Assembly: GCF_024231755.1 (NCBI RefSeq)
Contig: NZ_JAAEQH010000292.1
Span: forward strand, 1-41,930
Source of the DNA: Neptuniibacter sp.
GTDB lineage: Bacteria > Pseudomonadota > Gammaproteobacteria > Pseudomonadales > Balneatricaceae
DNA length: 41,930 nt
Reading direction: 5' to 3'
Below are positions 33,187-41,930 of this stretch, piece after piece. The position numbers and the translations under genes were made by a program. Within the stretch, counting starts at the first letter, position 1. Every line of letters begins with the position of its first letter. The notes under the pieces are model-generated. The model saw only the letters and a program-made list of their open reading frames with translations, was not told where the DNA came from and did not search any database.

Positions 33187-35052
33187 TTAATTTTTTCTAT
33201 CACTACAAAAATTGTCTGTCAATAACCTAACTACCTTTGTTCTATCGCTAGGTCTGCTATGTCTCAACTCAATACTGTCGTTGACCAAATTGAGTTGTTT
33301 TACATCTTTAAAAGCAAATCCGGTGTCTAGGAAGTCATCCGTTTGCACAACAACAATCAGTATTTCCATCTCCGTATTGCTAAGTAGAGCTTGGCAAAAC
33401 TCAAAGAGGTTTTCCCCGGTACAGTGGTATTTTTCACCTTTGAAATCAATTGTCTGTTGATGATTAGTCAAGAAAGCTTTGGTTTTTGGTATTACTTTTT
33501 TATGGAAATGTTTCGCTTCAAGCCAAGCTTTATCATCTCCAATATAGAGATAAATTGGTAATTTGCTACTTAGCAAACCCAATGATCGCAAATACCTTTC
33601 GTGATACTCATCTGCTTGAGGGCGTGCTGCGTTCCCGAGATGCGGTGAATAGTTTATTTCGTTTATTTTTCCGTTAACTTCGTACCAAGGCTTGGAGATG
33701 TCCTTAATTAATAAATCAATACCAACTGAGCTTAACCTAAATAACCTTCGAACCCTTTGGGCGAGTAGGATATTCTCGGGATGAATTGTACTAGTACAAA
33801 TGTCAACCACACCGCCTTCAGCGAGACTGGAAAAACAGCGTAAAGGTACATATTCAGCTGCTTTAGGAATGCTGTTTAAGTCGTGTCCAGCGTTCTGTAT
33901 ACACTGCACAGCCTGAGAATCCATTGGGAATGGTTTTAGCCTCATCCAAGGGGCTTTTTCCGCTTCATTCTCATTGGCTACTTTGATGAGCTCTTTGACT
34001 GTATGCTTGCCATCACCTTGAATCGACTTTGGCATCCGTTTACTTACGTAAAGAAGTTCATCATTGATCAATGCAATTCGATGAACATAACCCTCCAGAT
34101 GTTCTTCAACCATAATCTGATTGGAAAGCGAGAGAGCTTCGGAATAAGCGCGTTTCAAAGTATCGTGGTCATTGATATTGGTGGTTACGCCTTCGCTTCG
34201 CTCCCGGTCTGCAGGTTTTATCACCAGCGGAAAGCCTAGTTGAGTCGCTTTTTTAAGCAAATCCTTTTCATTTAGGATCAGGCAGTTCCTCGGTGTTGGT
34301 AGTTTTGCCGAACGAAGTACTATTGATGTCTGGAATTTATTGCAAGCTAGTTTGCAGCCCATCGACGAGTCTGTATCTACAGATGAGCTCATAATTAAAT
34401 GCGCCTGCTTACCCCAGCCCAGCTGAAATACGCTCCTCCCGGTGAGGTGTTCAAACGGAATATTGTTTTTGTGGGCGCTATGCAACAAAGGGACCGTGGA
34501 ATCAGGAATACAAAAAGATTGTTTGATATGAAGAACGAGCTGCTTTTCTATTTTATCTAGCAAAGCAGCCAACCTCTCCCCAGAGTTAAAAATTATCTCC
34601 TGAACTATCTGTCCTGCCGCTTTGTAGAAGTTAGATCGAATTTCAGAGTCCACATAAGGCAAATGAGGAATTAGGCAGTGAGCAATAATAACCTTTGTTC
34701 TATTTTCGGATGATTGAACGTTGTGCTCGATGATTTTGCCTGGCTCAAAAACTGGTAGTCCGGCGTATTGTTGCATTGAGCTGGCTAGATATAAGAGGCG
34801 CTTGATCAGTGCAAGGTAGGGTTGTTCGTCAATATCAGTACCAAATTCTTCAGCTATGCCAAATTTGCTTTTCAAAATGTGGTCTAACGTAACGAAGTCT
34901 ATTGTTATTGTAGAAACAAACCGTACGTTGATTTCCATTACGGGCTGTTTCAAGCCGATAACATAACCTTTGTTTAGAAAGATATTCGCCATCTTAAAGT
35001 CAACCGCATAGCTGTTTCTCACCTTTATAAACGCTTTACCTCTCACCCACAA
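33187..35052 (-). CDS. Cyanophycin-synthetase-like ATP-grasp ligase, short form
   Basis: A protein of about 621 residues. The N-terminal CphA-like domain (about 1-215) ends FQLGWGKQAHLIMSS. The ATP-grasp domain (about 225-490) has FPLVIKPADRERSEGV, IMVEEHLEGYVHRIALIND, IQGDGKHTVKEL, VGIDLLIKDI and the metal-binding INEINYSPHLGNAARP. The C-terminal 120 residues are a shrunken remnant of the Mur-ligase half (TDDFLDTGFAFKDVKQLNLVND parallels the CphA segment near its end) with no P-loop. The start is uncertain: TTG 35050-35052, GTG 35044-35046 and ATG 34990-34992 are in frame, and none has a good ribosome site. I kept the longest form because IKVRNSYA resembles the paralogue's start. The peptide gene follows, so this enzyme may modify that peptide. 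Confidence 0.75.
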   Translation of the reverse strand: MWVRGKAFIKVRNSYAVDFKMANIFLNKGYVIGLKQPVMEINVRFVSTITIDFVTLDHILKSKFGIAEEFGTDIDEQPYLALIKRLLYLASSMQQYAGLPVFEPGKIIEHNVQSSENRTKVIIAHCLIPHLPYVDSEIRSNFYKAAGQIVQEIIFNSGERLAALLDKIEKQLVLHIKQSFCIPDSTVPLLHSAHKNNIPFEHLTGRSVFQLGWGKQAHLIMSSSVDTDSSMGCKLACNKFQTSIVLRSAKLPTPRNCLILNEKDLLKKATQLGFPLVIKPADRERSEGVTTNINDHDTLKRAYSEALSLSNQIMVEEHLEGYVHRIALINDELLYVSKRMPKSIQGDGKHTVKELIKVANENEAEKAPWMRLKPFPMDSQAVQCIQNAGHDLNSIPKAAEYVPLRCFSSLAEGGVVDICTSTIHPENILLAQRVRRLFRLSSVGIDLLIKDISKPWYEVNGKINEINYSPHLGNAARPQADEYHERYLRSLGLLSSKLPIYLYIGDDKAWLEAKHFHKKVIPKTKAFLTNHQQTIDFKGEKYHCTGENLFEFCQALLSNTEMEILIVVVQTDDFLDTGFAFKDVKQLNLVNDSIELRHSRPSDRTKVVRLLTDNFCSDRKN

Positions 35053-35310
35053 CGGCTGTGATAGTTATGAGGAGCTTTATACGTTGATCGATTATTCGGG
35101 TAACTAATTGTTCTAATGGGGCTGATTCGGCAAGGGGGGGATGAAATCTTTACGGTCATTAAACAACATGAAGCAGGTAGCGCAGACGATGAAGAGATTT
35201 AGTGGCTATAAAGAAAGAGAACATATATTTACCAAGCGCAGGGTGCTTGAACCCAGACAGCTAATCAATGCTATTAATAGGGCGGATAATGCTCTATATG
35301 AAGCTAAGGA
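35053..35310 (+). pseudogene. Remnant of a GGDEF diguanylate cyclase gene
   Basis: Bases 35122-35154 read LIRQGGDEIFT, the catalytic GGDEF loop. After a frameshift, 35265-35304 reads LINAINRADNALYEAK, the C-terminal helix of GGDEF domains. Stops and frameshifts lie between. The 3' end is cut by the palindromic element at 35308. Confidence 0.7.
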
Positions 35311-35465
35311 ACCTGCGAATAAGTCCCTGCGGTTTATGCAAGAGCCTGCCGTGCGCAAATTCCAGGCGCAATCTGCAGCTAATGGCCATAGTCCTTAGCA
35401 TAGGTTGCAACAACAAAGTTGGGTGCGGCAGGCCTTGAGTGCTACGGGACTTATTCGTAGGTTCC
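35308..35465. mobile_element. MITE-like palindromic element (158 bp)
   Basis: Terminal inverted repeats: GGAACCTGCGAATAAGTCCC (35308-35327) is the reverse complement of 35446-35465 with one mismatch. A second inner pair (GCCTGCCG near 35345, CGGCAGGC near 35425) continues the palindrome. It has no transposase. It interrupts the GGDEF remnant. The following 35466-35821 holds no gene; a TTGTAG/CTACAA inverted repeat near 35608-35633 could be an operator or hairpin for the next gene. Confidence 0.65.
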
Positions 35466-35821
35466 CTAAGCATCTTGGTCAGAATTAGGTTCAAGTACAT
35501 CAAGAAAGTCAGAAAGAATTTTATATGGTGCGAGAGTCTATAAAAGAGGGGAACTTCAGTAGTATTTTTGATTCTTTTCTATTGTGATAATCTGAAAAAG
35601 GTTACTTTTTGTAGGTTTTTATCTACAAGGTAATTCAATTCGCATATGTCTTATCAGGCAGGGGCAGGAAGCCTTTTTCAAGACCCAAACAAGGAATGTT
35701 TTCAGTGGTTATTCCATACAAAAGTAATTTATCTCTCTGGCGTTTTCATCGGCAACGATCTAACCCATTTTCTGTCGTGTTGAGTGAAAAGCGGAATTTT
35801 CTGAGTTAAGAAGGAATCTTT

Positions 35822-36298
35822 ATGAACACAAGTATGTTTAGGCCTCTAGTAGTGGTTGCAATATCTTCACTTTTGACTGTTGGCTGTACGGCCAATAAGC
35901 CAAAGCAGGTCGCTACTTTTGATACATCTGAAACGTTTCAAGCATCAAAGGATGAAGTTTGGGGCAAATTGGTTCGATTTATGAGTACCAATCAGTTAGG
36001 TATTTCGACTATCGAAAAAGATAGTGGTTTGTTAGTCATAAACAATCAAAATGTCGCCCAAAATCTTTTGAGCTCATACTGCGATTCAGGTTCAGCTGTA
36101 CCATTCTTGTGGGTTCCTGTCGGAGGAAAAGTAAGTGGAAATGTTACTGTTGTGGAGGATGAGGGTTTTTCAACAGCAAGTATCAACATTTCCTTCAATC
36201 AAGTTTCTGAATTTTGTTATCAAGGGTGTAAATATACGACAAAGCAGTGCCAGTCCCTTGGTTCGTTTGAAAAAGCATTATTATCCAGCTTAAGGTAA
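35822..36298 (+). CDS. Putative lipoprotein
   Basis: A 158-residue protein with a lipoprotein signal (FRPLVVVAISSLLTVGC, Cys22). The mature part opens with a Thr/Ser-rich linker and TSETFQASKDEVWGKLVRFM, a pattern seen in small periplasmic lipoproteins with a BON- or DUF-like alpha/beta fold. There are four further cysteines, three of them near the C-terminus (CYQGCKYTTKQC), that could form disulfides. AAGGAAT precedes the ATG. It is followed by a terminator and an M48 protease lipoprotein gene. No specific family assigned. Confidence 0.75.
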   Translation: MNTSMFRPLVVVAISSLLTVGCTANKPKQVATFDTSETFQASKDEVWGKLVRFMSTNQLGISTIEKDSGLLVINNQNVAQNLLSSYCDSGSAVPFLWVPVGGKVSGNVTVVEDEGFSTASINISFNQVSEFCYQGCKYTTKQCQSLGSFEKALLSSLR

Positions 36299-36314
36299 TG
36301 GAAGCATAAAAGTG

Positions 36315-36338
36315 AGGGGCATAAGCCCCTTCCTTTTT
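36315..36338 (+). terminator. Terminator after the lipoprotein gene
   Basis: Stem AGGGGC/GCCCCT, loop ATAA, tail TCCTTTTT. Confidence 0.8.
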
Positions 36339-36351
36339 GACTAGCAATAAC

Positions 36352-37089
36352 ATGGATAAATTAATTTTTTTATTGGTTTTGAGTGCCATCTTATCGGGGT
36401 GTGTAACACCCTCGATTAAACCGGTTAAAACCAAAAAAGGTGAACAAGCGGTTAGCAATCGGCAGGTGCTTGAGGCTGCACGGGAAATTAATTCGTACAA
36501 CGTGAGAAAGCCTCCTAAGAGGTATTTTGATGAAAATAAGCAACTGTATAAAAAGACTGTGAAGCGCATTCTGCCAGCTGCCATCACCATATGTAAGGAA
36601 ATTAAGGGTAGTTCTGAGACATGTAGTTGGGATATTGGATTGGCAAATAGCCGCGCCTTTAATGCCTATGCGACTGGTGACAAAGAGATCAAAATATTTT
36701 TGGGCGTTGTCGAAAATATCTATTACGAAGATGAGTTGGCTTTTGTTATAGCCCATGAAATTGGGCACCATTTAGCTTCTCATATTACTGAAAGCATGAT
36801 TACTACTGCTATAGGGGCCGTCTTAGGAGCTTCGGTGGGAAGCCCTGATCTTGGGGCAGGTATTGGAAGAGCGGCATTCTCTAAATCCCAGGAGATCGAA
36901 GCTGATTATATTTCAATGCTGGTGTTGAAAGAGGCTGGGTACGATATAGATAGAGCGAGGGAGTGTTTAATTCGAATGACAAGAATCGGGGGAGGGGGTG
37001 TTTACTCTGTCTTTTTAGGAACGCATCCAAGTGGACCTGAAAGATTATTGAGGTTTGATAGCAATTTTGCAGAGATGGAAAAGGATTAA
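36352..37089 (+). CDS. M48-family metalloprotease lipoprotein
   Basis: A lipoprotein signal (MDKLIFLLVLSAILSGC, Cys17) leads to an M48 zinc protease domain. HEIGH is at residues 135-139 in FVIAHEIGHHLASH, and the third ligand is Glu in SQEIEADYISMLVL about 45 residues later. A THPSGPERL motif lies near the C-terminus, as in BepA/LoiP-type periplasmic proteases. Those act in outer-membrane protein quality control. An upstream in-frame TTG exists, but the ATG fits the signal peptide exactly; no clear ribosome site is visible. The stop overlaps the next gene's ATG (TAATG). Confidence 0.87.
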   Translation: MDKLIFLLVLSAILSGCVTPSIKPVKTKKGEQAVSNRQVLEAAREINSYNVRKPPKRYFDENKQLYKKTVKRILPAAITICKEIKGSSETCSWDIGLANSRAFNAYATGDKEIKIFLGVVENIYYEDELAFVIAHEIGHHLASHITESMITTAIGAVLGASVGSPDLGAGIGRAAFSKSQEIEADYISMLVLKEAGYDIDRARECLIRMTRIGGGGVYSVFLGTHPSGPERLLRFDSNFAEMEKD

Positions 37090-37745
37090 TGAAAAAAACA
37101 TCTATCATACTTACGGTATTGTTATCCCAGCCCCTGTTTGCTGGAGATAAAAGATTAAATCTCGAGTGTGAAGCCGCTCCAGTAGACAGTCTTAAATATA
37201 ACGAAGAAGCATGGGGGAGTGCTCCGGGTTTGACTCCTCAGTTTGCAAGATTTGTTAATACGGATAGTTTCTCAACAGAACGAAATGAAAGTTGTATTAC
37301 TGATGATCAGGGAAAGGATTGTGCAGCTATCAATAATTTAGTTTGGTGTGAAAAACCTAAAAGCTCATTTGTTTTGAAAAGCATCAGGGATGATAACTCA
37401 TTATTTATCGTTGCAAATCGCTGTGATCAAGGTTTTAAGAAATACGTAAAGGTTAACGAAAGATCATCTGATAAAGAACTTGTGCTAATGGAAGATAAAA
37501 TGTTCTATCAAATCGAACATCAACATATCCGAGGTACAGCTCTTATCAGGCAGCCCATTTTAATTTTGAATACGACATTAGGCAGTGAATACCCTTTGGT
37601 TATTCAGTCTTTTACAGCTGAAAAATGGGTCAGAGAGCTCCCAGGGAGTAACATCAAAAGTCTCAAGGATGGATTAGGGAGTGCGCCAATACCGCAAGAT
37701 AAAGCTATATCCTTCTCTACAAAATGCTCTAAAAAAAGATTATAG
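37089..37745 (+). CDS. Secreted protein of unknown function
   Basis: A 218-residue protein with a cleavable signal (MKKTSIILTVLLSQPLFA-GD). The mature protein has seven cysteines, suggesting disulfides, and no recognised domain. It is translationally coupled to the M48 protease gene and may be its partner, regulator or substrate. Confidence 0.7.
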   Translation: MKKTSIILTVLLSQPLFAGDKRLNLECEAAPVDSLKYNEEAWGSAPGLTPQFARFVNTDSFSTERNESCITDDQGKDCAAINNLVWCEKPKSSFVLKSIRDDNSLFIVANRCDQGFKKYVKVNERSSDKELVLMEDKMFYQIEHQHIRGTALIRQPILILNTTLGSEYPLVIQSFTAEKWVRELPGSNIKSLKDGLGSAPIPQDKAISFSTKCSKKRL

Positions 37746-37892
37746 GTTTAAGTCAGAGCGGCAAGATGGTTATACCTGATACAAAATGCCAGCTCTCATC
37801 GTGATAACAAAGTTACCAATTTATGTGCATGATCTGGTAACCTTTCAGTTGCTGCTTAGCATTACTTTTAAGGATAAAAGATAAGGACAGTC

Positions 37893-41684
<3,792 letters not shown>

Positions 41685-41724
41685 TGATACTGTAGAATAA
41701 ATCGCGTTCTGCGTGATAAAAAGG

Positions 41725-41749
41725 AAAAGGGCGCTTCGGTGCTCTTTTT
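41725..41749 (+). terminator. Terminator of the large repeat protein gene
   Basis: A hairpin with TTCG tetraloop (AAAGGGCGC-TTCG-GTGCTCTTT, two G-T pairs) followed by T. Confidence 0.85.
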
Positions 41750-41789
41750 GATTTAAGCATCAAAAGGTATTGGCAGGCTAGAGTGTAAA

Positions 41790-41866
41790 TGGCGGAACGG
41801 ACGGGACTCGAACCCGCGACCCCCTGCGTGACAGGCAGGTATTCTAACCAACTGAACTACCGCTCC
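41790..41866 (-). tRNA. tRNA-Asp (anticodon GTC)
   Basis: A 77-base cloverleaf on the minus strand: acceptor GGAGCGG with CCGTTCC, anticodon arm CCTGC-CTGTCAC-GCAGG (GTC), T-arm CGGG-TTCGAGT-CCCG, CCA encoded. Confidence 0.96.
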
Positions 41867-41881
41867 GCAGCGGGTAGATAA

Positions 41882-41930
41882 TGGTGCCGGCACCAAGAGT
41901 CGAACTCGGGACCTACTGATTACAAGTCAG
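41882..41930 (-). tRNA. tRNA-Thr (anticodon TGT), 3' part
   Basis: The minus strand shows an anticodon arm ACTGA-(CTTGTAA)-TCAGT (partial at the edge), T-arm CCGAG-TTCGACT-CTTGG, acceptor 3' strand TGCCGGC and encoded CCA. The 5' half is beyond the window. It is 15 bases upstream of tRNA-Asp in the same transcript. Confidence 0.9.

Overview
The window reads as a chromosome segment of a marine gammaproteobacterium. The complete rsxABCDGE (rnf) operon, an nth gene with the same active-site numbering as E. coli, a CysD/CysN sulfate-activation pair and a CCA-encoded tRNA set all point that way. Oceanospirillales-type relatives (Neptunomonas, Amphritea, Marinobacterium) are my guess from overall gene style, not something measured.

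Bases 1-18,300 are core genome with few gaps. First comes a sulfur block: the start of a nitrite/sulfite reductase and a TSUP anion exporter on the minus strand, then cysD and cysN on the plus strand. Next is the Na+/H+-pumping Rsx/Rnf complex, whose RsxC carries a long run of tandem repeats. A response regulator-CheC fusion and a PAS-GGDEF cyclase lie between rsxE and nth. A Cache-type NarL-class two-component pair follows, then a small DUF4242-like gene, a di-haem peroxidase and a Crp/Fnr regulator.

Bases 18,232-23,000 look like an integration scar next to tRNA-Val(GAC). The tRNA 3' end and its terminator are repeated in decayed copies. Behind them lie a frameshifted zinc-ribbon gene, a candidate abortive-infection membrane protein, a broken lipoprotein gene, a complete YefM/YoeB toxin-antitoxin pair, a broken phage-type HTH gene, a K+-channel-like gene and a gene split by an amber codon. 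This pattern suggests an eroded prophage or island with a few surviving defence or addiction genes.

Bases 23,375-35,052 are the most unusual part. A SerC-like aminotransferase and a TupA-like ATP-grasp protein run on the plus strand and converge on a long minus-strand series. In transcription order that series is a cyanophycin-synthetase-like ATP-grasp ligase, a 46-residue peptide gene with its own terminator, an HExxH peptide-hydroxylase-type enzyme, a small lipoprotein, a protein joining SPOR domains to an inverse-autotransporter barrel, a small membrane protein, an alpha/beta hydrolase, a SET-domain protein and a second cyanophycin-synthetase-like ligase whose Mur-ligase half has lost its P-loop. 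I infer one or two peptide-modifying (RiPP-like) systems, possibly with a dedicated outer-membrane component. The precursor peptide is too short for routine gene callers and deserves attention.

Bases 35,053-41,930 hold a decayed GGDEF gene interrupted by a MITE-like palindrome, three envelope or secreted protein genes (one an M48 metalloprotease), a 1263-residue repeat protein with DUF4214 and RTX-like segments, and a tRNA-Asp/tRNA-Thr pair at the right edge. A decayed copy of that tRNA-Asp/Thr junction occurs at about 31,410-31,470, so tRNA genes mark several edges of the accessory DNA.
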